Source: Methylococcaceae bacterium
GTDB taxonomy: Bacteria; Pseudomonadota; Gammaproteobacteria; Methylococcales; Methylomonadaceae
NCBI GenBank assembly: GCA_021647585.1
Contig: JAKIUK010000006.1
Span: 1 to 64,000 of the forward strand
Direction: 5' to 3'
Length of the DNA: 64,000 bases
The notes under the pieces are model-generated. The model was not told the DNA's origin and ran no database searches. It saw nothing but the letters and a program-made list of their open reading frames with translations. The translations under genes and the position numbers were made by a program. Below, piece after piece: positions 26,379 through 34,253 of this stretch. Every line of letters begins with the position of its first letter. Positions within the stretch are counted from its first letter, which is position 1.

Positions 26379-27701
26379 TTAAATTAATCGGGTTTTACCT
26401 GTGAGTAGTTCTTGCATCATGCCTTGTTTGATTTGTTGGGTTTTACTTAATTGGTTTTCTATTCTTTCTATTTCTTTATCTATATCAGATAAAATGGTTG
26501 CGATAGCCGTTTGCTCTTTTTTATCATTTGGAATTGTTATCCGAAAGTTTTCAATACGCCCTAAAGCTAATTTAGGTTGTGCCCCAACTGTCATTTGAGA
26601 ACAAATATCATTTTGAATTCTTACACTCATTAACGAATAAAGAAGAAAATATTTGTCACATTTTATATTAGTAATTTTATTTGCATTTTCTGTTAAATTT
26701 GCACCATCAAGCACTTTTGGCACAATACCAATAACTCCCAAAGTTCCTGCTACGCTTATAAAAATATCAGAACTATTAATTTTATAGTTTTTTATTATAG
26801 GAGCCACATCATTTGGCACATACTTGATATTAGATAAGTCTACCCCTCCAAAAAACATATCAGCAACACGAATATAAGGGTAGCTTGTACGTGAATTTTG
26901 TAATCCCATCCCTTTTGGTAATCTCTTTCCACCTCTAACATTTCCAAGCTCTGATATTAAACAAACCTCCCAATCTTCAGGAATCTCGCCCAGTTCTGTT
27001 TGTTTGTAGCCTTTTCCTTCACCAAAACCAGGCAAGCGTTTTTTGCCTGTTAGCAATTGTTGCATGGTGGCGGTTTTGATTGCTTGTTTTTTTGTGATGA
27101 GTTTTTCTAATGAGGTGATTAAGGCATCGACATCGGATAAGGCTTTTGCTATAACTTCTTGCTCTATAATAGGAGGAAAAGCACAACGGAGTTCCATTAA
27201 AGAGGCTTTATTAAGTTTAAAACGACCAGCCCCTTGTCTAGTTAAATTTACAGAAATATCTCTATGTCTAAAAAAATAAAAAAACCATTTAGTAGAATTC
27301 TTCACTCCTTTAACTAAATGAGCATGATTATTGACATTAAATTTCCCTGTAGCTAATTGAGTCTGAGACATAGTTTCATATTTAAGAAAATGATCACCAT
27401 CTTCTCCAATTAATGCATATTCCCCTTCAATTCTATATTCATTAATAAAATCCTGAATTTTTGTCGGACCATAGTAAGGGTAAATACCTGACATGTTTTT
27501 TCTTACATCACGACTTATAGGTAACCTTAATGAATTGCATATTACATATTCATCACCTACACAACTCACTTTCCAATCTTCAGGAATCACCCCAACCTCA
27601 GTTAACTTGTATCCATCAGGACAAAAAGCCTCTTCTAAATCGGCCTGCTTCTCTTTACCATTAGTTAAATACTTAGCCTGAGTTTCTTTAACCATCACCA
27701 T
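26379..27701 (-). CDS. hsdS: Type I restriction enzyme specificity subunit
   Basis: 440 residues with two target recognition domains, each followed by a conserved helical spacer: LSDVDALITSLEKLITKKQA...LLTGKKRLPGF (about 190-228) and LSDIDKEIERIENQLSKTQQ...LLTGKTRLI at the end. TRD1 begins VIPEDWKV and TRD2 begins EIPEDWEV, the usual openings. The gene overlaps hsdM by 7 bp. The two TRDs fix the bipartite DNA site, which cannot be read from sequence alone. Confidence 0.92.
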   Translation of the reverse strand: MVMVKETQAKYLTNGKEKQADLEEAFCPDGYKLTEVGVIPEDWKVSCVGDEYVICNSLRLPISRDVRKNMSGIYPYYGPTKIQDFINEYRIEGEYALIGEDGDHFLKYETMSQTQLATGKFNVNNHAHLVKGVKNSTKWFFYFFRHRDISVNLTRQGAGRFKLNKASLMELRCAFPPIIEQEVIAKALSDVDALITSLEKLITKKQAIKTATMQQLLTGKKRLPGFGEGKGYKQTELGEIPEDWEVCLISELGNVRGGKRLPKGMGLQNSRTSYPYIRVADMFFGGVDLSNIKYVPNDVAPIIKNYKINSSDIFISVAGTLGVIGIVPKVLDGANLTENANKITNIKCDKYFLLYSLMSVRIQNDICSQMTVGAQPKLALGRIENFRITIPNDKKEQTAIATILSDIDKEIERIENQLSKTQQIKQGMMQELLTGKTRLI

Positions 27702-30130
27702 ACCAAGCCCATCCGCTTTAAATGCGCATCCACCCTAGTCGATAACGCACTCACTTCTTCCGTAATTTGTGGCAAGGGTTCAGCATACCGTTCTTCCAAG
27801 GTTTTAACCCGATTGGCTAATTGTTGAGTAACACGCTCAATCTCTGCCTGAATATTGTTTTCTAATAGCGCAAACCATTTATCATCCACCACCAGCGTTT
27901 TTATTTCTTCTTCCGTCAAGGTAGGGTATTTGGCAAACACCTGTTTATCCAGTTTTTCCTGCGCGTCTTTTACGGCTTTCTTGACTTTGGCCTCTGCCTC
28001 AATCCATTGTTTACACTGATTTAATACGCCAATCTCATCCGCATCTATCGCAAGTTTTAATCGTGCTGCAACACTGGCTTTGCTTATTTTCCCTGCATCC
28101 GTTTGTGCATCGACTAATAAACCTTCTTCGCCATTATGTTCTTCTATAAAACTTTCCAGCGTCTGAGTGGAACTGGCTAACTTTTCGTGTAGTTCATCAA
28201 GTGCAGTTTGTTCAGCCTGAAAATATCGATTGACCAATAAAACAGGTGGAATAAGCTCGGCTTTGTATTTGGCTTTATTGATGATCAAATCAGGCGACTC
28301 TTTCAATTTCTCACCTTTTTTGGCGACTAATTCACGCAATTGTTTACCTGCCGCCCAGCCATCCTGAGTTAATACATAAACATCATCCTGCATCAGCTCT
28401 TCCCAGTAATCCATCAGGATTTGATAAATGTCGTATTTGCTGAGTAAATCCGCTTCGGCATAGTCGTTTAATAAACTTTCTGACAGCCGATCAATCAGTG
28501 CTTTCGGTTTATCGCCAATGGCTATGTCTTTCAATTGGGTTTGTTGCTGCCATTGTTTAAAAATCGCCAGGGCTTTTGTTGCAAAAGCTTTAAATTCCGG
28601 GTGTTCAAGAAGGGTGGTTTTAACCTGTTGCGGATCAACTAGAGAATCACTATAGCCTGCTCTTGCTGTTTTGAATAATGTAGCTCGCAGTGTAGGAAAC
28701 ACCTGCCAATAGGCATCCAAGGCATCAATATCTGCATTGGGAATACCGCCTGATAAATGAGCGCTTAAATCATGTAAGTCTTCGGGTTCGCTGGCATCAA
28801 TATAGCGTGGGATATTGAGATTGTAATCATTATCCGCAATTTCACTAAAGCTGACCATGCGACTATATCGCTTGAGTTTCGTGTGCTTGGTAAATACATC
28901 GACTATTTTATGAATATCCTGACTACGCAAACGGTTTTTGTTACCGTCTTTGATAAAACCTTTACTGGCATCCAGCATAAAAATGCCTTGCTTTTTATTA
29001 TGGCTGAAGGCTCTTGCAATCGCCTGTTCTTTATCCAGCACAATAATACAGGCAGGAATCCCTGTGCCGTAAAACAGGTTGGCTGGTAAACCGATAATGC
29101 CTTTGATATAACCCTGACGAATTAACTTTTCACGAATACGCGCTTCGGCATTGCCTCTAAATAATACCCCATGTGGTAAAATCACCGCGCCTTTGCCAGT
29201 GCTGTTAAGTGATTTAAGAATATGCAGTAAGAAGGCAAAATCACCATTTTTATCGGGTGGTACACCATATTCAAAGCGTTTGAATTCATCATTAGTCAGG
29301 TTAATCCCACTACTCCATGATTTAAACGAGAATGGCGGATTAGCCACGGCAAAATCAAAGGTTTTTAGGTTACCTTGAGCATCTTTCCACTGTGGACTTG
29401 CCAGGGTATTATCCTGCCAGATTTTAGCGGTAACATTATCATGCAAAATCATGTTCATCCGCGCTAACGCAGCAGTCGCATTATCCATTTCTTGACCAAA
29501 AATGGATAAACCTCGTGGCGCTTCATCAGCCGCTTTTAATAATAATGAACCTGAGCCACAAGTCGGGTCATAAACCGTTTGTGCCTGATCGGTTTCACTG
29601 GTAATGCCTACCACTTTGGCAAGAATACGCGAAACTTCGGAGGGCGTATAAAACTGTCCTTTGCTTTTCCCTGAATCCGTTGCAAAATGACGCATTAAAT
29701 ATTCGTATGCGTCACCCAGTAAATCATCGCCTTCGACACGGTTAGCAGAAAAATTTAGTCCCTGGAAAATCCCGACAAGCTTGGTAAGACGATCCACCAT
29801 GTCTTTACCTTTGCCGAGCTTATCCTCATCATTAAAGTCAGCAACATCAATTACGCCTTTTAAATCATTCTCTTCCGCCAGTTTGCCGATAATAATATTA
29901 ATTTTGTCGCCAATTTCTTTATCATTTTTTAGCGTCACTAAGTCATCAAAAGCCCCCCCTTCGGGTACATCAATCATGCCATGCGGATCACCGGCATATT
30001 TATCTGACACGTATTTCATAAACAACAGTGTCAGCACATAATCCTTATATTGCGAGGCATCCATTCCACCACGGAGTTCATCACAACTGGCCCAGAGTGA
30101 TGAGTATAGCTCGTTCTTTTTTATCGCCAT
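27695..30130 (-). CDS. hsdM: Type I restriction enzyme methylase subunit
   Basis: 811-residue N6-adenine methylase. The N-terminal HsdM helical domain (LWASCDELRGGMDASQYKDY) precedes the SAM motif DPTCGSGSLLLKAAD and the catalytic NPPF (AVANPPFSFKSW). About 300 extra residues at the C-terminus, rich in charged helices, make it longer than classical HsdM (near 520); a C-terminal coiled extension is seen in a subset of type IC/ID-like methylases. It is first in the hsdM-hsdS operon. Confidence 0.92.
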   Translation of the reverse strand: MAIKKNELYSSLWASCDELRGGMDASQYKDYVLTLLFMKYVSDKYAGDPHGMIDVPEGGAFDDLVTLKNDKEIGDKINIIIGKLAEENDLKGVIDVADFNDEDKLGKGKDMVDRLTKLVGIFQGLNFSANRVEGDDLLGDAYEYLMRHFATDSGKSKGQFYTPSEVSRILAKVVGITSETDQAQTVYDPTCGSGSLLLKAADEAPRGLSIFGQEMDNATAALARMNMILHDNVTAKIWQDNTLASPQWKDAQGNLKTFDFAVANPPFSFKSWSSGINLTNDEFKRFEYGVPPDKNGDFAFLLHILKSLNSTGKGAVILPHGVLFRGNAEARIREKLIRQGYIKGIIGLPANLFYGTGIPACIIVLDKEQAIARAFSHNKKQGIFMLDASKGFIKDGNKNRLRSQDIHKIVDVFTKHTKLKRYSRMVSFSEIADNDYNLNIPRYIDASEPEDLHDLSAHLSGGIPNADIDALDAYWQVFPTLRATLFKTARAGYSDSLVDPQQVKTTLLEHPEFKAFATKALAIFKQWQQQTQLKDIAIGDKPKALIDRLSESLLNDYAEADLLSKYDIYQILMDYWEELMQDDVYVLTQDGWAAGKQLRELVAKKGEKLKESPDLIINKAKYKAELIPPVLLVNRYFQAEQTALDELHEKLASSTQTLESFIEEHNGEEGLLVDAQTDAGKISKASVAARLKLAIDADEIGVLNQCKQWIEAEAKVKKAVKDAQEKLDKQVFAKYPTLTEEEIKTLVVDDKWFALLENNIQAEIERVTQQLANRVKTLEERYAEPLPQITEEVSALSTRVDAHLKRMGLVW

Positions 30131-30210
30131 TGTTCGAGATAATTCCTTTTTGTTAATTTATAGCACTATTATTAAATTTTAGCTTAGGCAAAAAATAGAA
30201 CTTTATTATT

Positions 30211-30380
30211 TATACCTGAATCCGTGGCTTCAATGCGGATAACAGGGCGCAAGATACTGGTTTCACGGGGCTTCAAAAAAATCTTAGCTTCACCCTTAGG
30301 TTAAGCGAGTATTTTTTTGACCGCTGTGGAATCAATAGCTTATGTTCTGTGCCGTAGTGAAGTTAAGGATTCAGGTTATA
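30211..30380. repeat. Long-hairpin repeat, copy 3, with different terminal repeats
   Basis: The core (CTGGTTTCACGGGGCTTC ... AATCTTAGCTTCACCC ... GCTGTGGAATCAATAGCTTA) is clearly that of the family. The ends, however, are TATACCTGAATCC and GGATTCAGGTTATA, a different inverted repeat from the AATCAGTTGG ends of the other copies. Confidence 0.75.
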
Positions 30381-30452
30381 CTTATGATACGACAGAATAA
30401 CGCTCCTTGTTGCTTAAATAATTTGATAAATCAACAAAACTGAGACAGACTT

Positions 30453-30563
30453 ATGAACACGATGTGCTATTCAGCATTACGAAATCATTTTGCCAGTGCG
30501 ATGGATAAGGTGAATTGGGAGGGTTATCTGTGTTGGCAGAAAACAAATAAAAAAACCCTCTAA
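30453..30563 (+). pseudogene. YefM-YoeB toxin-antitoxin remnant fused by deletion
   Basis: A 36-codon ORF. The first 21 residues, MNTMCYSALRNHFASAMDKV-N, match the N-terminus of YefM-type antitoxins (YSxxRxxFAxxMDxV). The next 15, WEGYLCWQKTNKKTL, match the N-terminus of the YoeB toxin (WEDYLxWQxTDKKTL). An in-frame deletion of roughly the last three quarters of the antitoxin and the first few toxin codons would join them. The ORF stops where YoeB should continue. Dead as a toxin-antitoxin system. Confidence 0.75.
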
Positions 30564-30575
30564 AATTATTATGAA

Positions 30576-30603
30576 AAAGCCCCCCATAAACAGGGGGCTA
30601 AAA
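30576..30603. terminator. Strong GC hairpin terminator
   Basis: AGCCCCC and GGGGGCT arms with A-run before and AAAAA after, so T-runs appear on both strands. It lies between the YefM-YoeB remnant and repeat copy 4. Confidence 0.7.
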
Positions 30604-30605
30604 AG

Positions 30606-30771
30606 TTAAGCTGCAATCAGTTGGGCGCGGATTTATAGTGCCAGCTATTGGTTTCACAGTGCGTTGAAAAAATCTGAGCCTCACCCGTTAGGTTAGGTGG
30701 GCATTTTTTTGAAATGCTGTGGAATCAATAGCTTGTGCTAGAAACCGTAATCCAACTGATTTTTCTAGCTT
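30606..30771. repeat. Long-hairpin repeat, copy 4
   Basis: Ends AATCAGTTGGGCGCGG and CCAACTGATTTTTCTA with the full core; the best preserved copy together with copy 1. It lies 225 bp from copy 3, so the pair brackets the YefM-YoeB remnant. Confidence 0.85.
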
Positions 30772-30772
30772 T

Positions 30773-30865
30773 ATGGATGATACTGATTTCTATGTGCACA
30801 GTGGGCCTTCAAAAGATAAATTGGAGGGTCGGCAACAGCATGAATATATTCGGGAGAGGTTTTAA
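30773..30865 (+). pseudogene. Small gene remnant (possible end of a larger protein)
   Basis: A 30-codon ORF reading MDDTDFYVHSGPSKDKLEG and ending EYIRERF. The FYVxSGPSxxxLxGxxxxEYIxxRF pattern resembles the C-terminal end of some Schlafen/AAA_4-type ATP-binding proteins, from memory only. It is more likely a remnant than a functional gene. Confidence 0.3.
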
Positions 30866-30888
30866 AAAATTATCTAAAATGTATTGAC

Positions 30889-30919
30889 TCATACGTAAGC
30901 GACAGTCGCTTACGTATGA
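30889..30919. terminator. Perfect 15-bp palindrome at the end of the hox operon
   Basis: TCATACGTAAGCGAC and GTCGCTTACGTATGA with a single-base centre, 31 bp downstream of the hoxW stop. It has no immediate T-run, so it may be an RNA-stabilising hairpin or a terminator of the hox transcript. Confidence 0.5.
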
Positions 30920-30950
30920 TATCGAGTTCTTTCATTTTCAACTCCAAAGC

Positions 30951-31439
30951 TTAATATTCTTGTTGTCTAAAAAAATCTGTTGCTGATAGTAAGTTTTGTT
31001 TGGCTTTTTCTGTTAACCCTAACTGAAGCTCCCACTCATAGCCTTTAATCGTTAATAACCGTACGACAGGTACTTTATCAAAGCATTGTTGACAGATTGC
31101 CATGATTGAAGGAATTGAGATAGCATGGGATGAGAAACTAAAATCCATCTTTGCTTCCATCTTTTCCAATTGAAAGGATTCAACATCAAGCGCTTTGGTG
31201 GCATCGACAAACAGTATCTGCTTTTTATAGCTGATAAGATCAGCATCTTCCAGATGTAATTGATAATGGCGCATGAGCTCGGCTTTTGGACAAATGGATT
31301 CTTCTTCCAGCCAGTCAATAAAAGCCCATCCAAGTCCGTCATCCTGTCGACCTACATTGCCTATGCCATAAATCAGGCTTGTGGCATTATTATAGTCCGC
31401 AAGCTTAACAAGCAGTTTTTCTGCCAAGCGAGTATTCAA
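30951..31439 (-). CDS. hoxW: Maturation protease for HoxH
   Basis: 162-residue hydrogenase endopeptidase. Hallmark LIYGIGNVGRQDDGLGWAF (G-x-GN-x4-DD-G), the DAT (FVDATKALDVE) acid and the HAISIPS histidine region are visible. It would cut the C-terminal tail of HoxH after DPCLSCATH. It overlaps hoxH by 4 bp and is the last gene of the hoxFUYHW operon. It differs clearly from the protease at 12343-12816, in line with one protease per enzyme. Confidence 0.88.
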   Translation of the reverse strand: MNTRLAEKLLVKLADYNNATSLIYGIGNVGRQDDGLGWAFIDWLEEESICPKAELMRHYQLHLEDADLISYKKQILFVDATKALDVESFQLEKMEAKMDFSFSSHAISIPSIMAICQQCFDKVPVVRLLTIKGYEWELQLGLTEKAKQNLLSATDFFRQQEY

Positions 31440-32914
31440 CGAATTTTCTCAGCAATCTTGTTTCCATCAGCATCCAGCACAGTGAGGATTAATGGCATTT
31501 GTCCCATGGCATGCGTTGCACAACTCAGACAAGGATCATAGGCGCGGATACCCACTTCGATGGCATTCATCAGCCCTTCGGTGATTTCAACTTGCTCTTT
31601 GCCTCCGAGATAACAATCTGCCACAGATCGAACGGTACGATTCATAACCGTATTATTCTGGGTCGTTGCAACGACCAGGTTTGCAAAGGTGATATTTCCT
31701 TCTTTATTGGCTCGATAATGATGCAATAGAGTACCTCGAGGTGCTTCAACCACACCTATACCTTCTCCTGTCCAGGCATTATCCGTAGGAGTCATAATAA
31801 GCTGCTCTTTCTGTAGATCAGGGTCATTCAATAAGACTTTAATCTGTTCAGCAGAATGTAGAATCTCAATGGCACGCGCCCAGATTGTGTGCAAAGTCAT
31901 ATCATTAGCCTTGCCTTTGGTATAGGCATGAAACTCTTCCAATGCAGCATTGGCTAATGGACAATTATCTTCATAGGCCTTGGTTACATTCACTCGAGCT
32001 AATGGCCCAACTCTGACTGCCCCCGCTTCTCTGCCAAATTCTTTTAGGAATGGAAATTTCATATAACTCCATTCTTCTGTGGCTTCTGAAAAGTGGTCAA
32101 GATAATCGTGGTAGTCCAGTTCCTTAACGATTTTTTTATCTTTATCGACAATACGCATAGTACCGTGGTAGTAATCGACATTACCTTTTTCATTGACCAG
32201 ACACATATTTAGTGCAGGTACCTCAGCGAATGCATCAACCTCCGTACGATTTTTTTCATGAAAATCTTTGAATATTTTCACGCCATCCTGAGCATAATCG
32301 ATGACCTGTTCCAAAGAAATCAAGCCTTCTTCACCATTAACCATGCGATCTCTGGCTGCCTGACTAAGATTCTGATTGACCCCACCAGGTACTGAGTTAA
32401 TACCGTGCATACGCTTGCCGAGAACTGACTTGATGCCTTCTTGCCCCCATTTACGTAGAGCCACAACACGTTTAACCAATTCCGGATCGGCTTCCACTAG
32501 ACCGACCACATTACGCTGTTGTGGTGCCGCATCCATACCAAATAACATATCCGGTACGAGACAGTAAAAGTAGGCTGTCACATGGGATTGCAGTTGTTGC
32601 ATATAGTGCCCGAAACGACGTACTTTTTCAGGAGTAGCCAGCATCGGTGTGTCAGTGCTATAACCTACCCCCACCATATCATCCAGCGCTTTTGCACCGC
32701 ATAAATGGTGACTAACAAAACAAATACCACAAATACGTTGCAGTAACATCGGTGCTTCCCAATAGGGATGACCCTGGATAAATTTTTCAAATCCACGAAA
32801 TTCCACAACATGTAATTTAGCATCGGTGACCTGGTTATTATCATCCATCTGTACAACCACTTTCCCGTGACCTTCTATTTTTGAAACGGGGTCAATAATT
32901 ATTTTTCTGCCCAT
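31436..32914 (-). CDS. hoxH: NAD-reducing hydrogenase large subunit
   Basis: 492 residues with the Ni-Fe site. MGRKIIIDPVSKIEGHGKVV opens the chain, QRICGICFVSHH is the first Cys pair, and DPCLSCATHAMGQMPLI the second, followed by a C-terminal tail LTVLDADGNKIAEKIR removed by HoxW. The sequence resembles the Ralstonia type soluble hydrogenase (group 3d). It exchanges H2 with NAD+ through HoxYFU. Gap of 14 bp to hoxY. Confidence 0.95.
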   Translation of the reverse strand: MGRKIIIDPVSKIEGHGKVVVQMDDNNQVTDAKLHVVEFRGFEKFIQGHPYWEAPMLLQRICGICFVSHHLCGAKALDDMVGVGYSTDTPMLATPEKVRRFGHYMQQLQSHVTAYFYCLVPDMLFGMDAAPQQRNVVGLVEADPELVKRVVALRKWGQEGIKSVLGKRMHGINSVPGGVNQNLSQAARDRMVNGEEGLISLEQVIDYAQDGVKIFKDFHEKNRTEVDAFAEVPALNMCLVNEKGNVDYYHGTMRIVDKDKKIVKELDYHDYLDHFSEATEEWSYMKFPFLKEFGREAGAVRVGPLARVNVTKAYEDNCPLANAALEEFHAYTKGKANDMTLHTIWARAIEILHSAEQIKVLLNDPDLQKEQLIMTPTDNAWTGEGIGVVEAPRGTLLHHYRANKEGNITFANLVVATTQNNTVMNRTVRSVADCYLGGKEQVEITEGLMNAIEVGIRAYDPCLSCATHAMGQMPLILTVLDADGNKIAEKIR

Positions 32915-32928
32915 AATGATATCCTCAC

Positions 32929-33552
32929 TTAATCATAACGGTTAACGTCTGCAGGTAAATCAACTTCACTCCCGTTCACCAAATCGTTGAGTACTTTAAA
33001 AATTGCCTGTCCGTCAGGCGGACAGCCGGGAATGAAGTAGTCCATTTTAACCACTTCATGACAAGGCATGACTTTTGTCGTTATTTTAGGTATATCATTA
33101 TGGTAGGGGATGGTTTTTTTTGCACCTGGTACTGCTGTAGGAGAATCAATGTACGCTTCACGAAAACACTCTTCCAGCGGCACTACATTACGCATAGCAG
33201 GGGTTCCGCCCCACACCGCACATGCACCCACAGAAATCAGAATATCGCAGTTTTCCCGATAATGTTCCAGTACTTCGATATTCTCATCATTAGCGATACC
33301 CCCTTCGATAAAACCAATAGTACAGTGATGAGGAATACGCTTTAGATCAGTAAATGATGAACGGGTGATGGTAACCTTTTCCAGTAAACCCAAAAGTTCT
33401 TCATCCATATCTAGAAAGGAAAGATGACAGCCCCAGCAGCCACAAAACCCAATCATTGCCACCTGAATTTTAGCGTCTTCTATGTCTTGTTTTTCTGGGT
33501 TCCACGGAGTTGCAGGTAACTCATGGGAAAAAATTACAGTTTCTTCATTCAT
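32929..33552 (-). CDS. hoxY: NAD-reducing hydrogenase small subunit
   Basis: 207 residues with the proximal [4Fe-4S] ligands in MIGFCGCWGCHLSFLD, ISVGACAVWGGTPA, MPCHEV and YFIPGCPPDG, a minimal small subunit without the medial and distal clusters. It forms the hydrogenase module with HoxH. It overlaps hoxU by 4 bp. Confidence 0.94.
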   Translation of the reverse strand: MNEETVIFSHELPATPWNPEKQDIEDAKIQVAMIGFCGCWGCHLSFLDMDEELLGLLEKVTITRSSFTDLKRIPHHCTIGFIEGGIANDENIEVLEHYRENCDILISVGACAVWGGTPAMRNVVPLEECFREAYIDSPTAVPGAKKTIPYHNDIPKITTKVMPCHEVVKMDYFIPGCPPDGQAIFKVLNDLVNGSEVDLPADVNRYD

Positions 33553-34253
33553 CGGTGTGTCCCCTCTAGCGCTCTTTCTCGAATGGTTTTAACTTCAAAT
33601 TTACGTTTACCTATGGGGACATCAAAACCCTGCGTTTTGTCAATAATGCAGCCCACAGGGCATAGGTCAGAAGCTTCACAAACCTGATTTGCCGACATTT
33701 TATTGGCCAGGTCGACATCAATTTCTATGCTTGCCTGTGTTCCCCGACCTTTGATACTGAAGATTTTTTGATCGGTTTCTTTATCACGCACAAACTCAAC
33801 ACAACGCTGACAAAAAATGCAGCGGTCACGCTCCAGCCAGATGGTCTTGGAGGCATGGTCAACTACCCGTGGTGTGAAACGATACGGAAAACGGGATACC
33901 ATCATGTCCACCTCATAACCGGTTGCCTGCAACTCACATCGACCACTTTTTTCACAGCTTGGACAGTTGTGATTACCTTCTGAAAACAGCAGTTCTACCA
34001 GTGCTTTACGCATATCAGTGATTTCAGCCCCGTTAACATCTATTTCCATACCTTCACGAACGGGAATAGTACAAGCGGCCATTACCCTGCCATCCACATT
34101 GACCGAACAGGTACGGCATGTGCCTAAACAGGGTTTGCCTTTGGTGTAACAAAGTGTTGGGATGTAGACGCCATTTTGTGCGGCGACGTCAACAATAGTG
34201 TCGCCTTCCCTAGCATTTATTGCCTGACCATCGATCGTTATTTTAACTATCAT
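33549..34253 (-). CDS. hoxU: NAD-reducing hydrogenase diaphorase iron-sulfur subunit
   Basis: 234 residues, homologous to the N-terminus of NuoG. The [2Fe-2S] domain holds CYTKGKPCLGTCRTC and a later C. A NuoG-type His-Cys cluster (NHNCPSCEKSGRCELQ) follows, then CIFCQRCVEF and CPVGCI. It carries electrons between HoxY and HoxF. It overlaps hoxF by 4 bp. Confidence 0.94.
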   Translation of the reverse strand: MIVKITIDGQAINAREGDTIVDVAAQNGVYIPTLCYTKGKPCLGTCRTCSVNVDGRVMAACTIPVREGMEIDVNGAEITDMRKALVELLFSEGNHNCPSCEKSGRCELQATGYEVDMMVSRFPYRFTPRVVDHASKTIWLERDRCIFCQRCVEFVRDKETDQKIFSIKGRGTQASIEIDVDLANKMSANQVCEASDLCPVGCIIDKTQGFDVPIGKRKFEVKTIRERALEGTHR

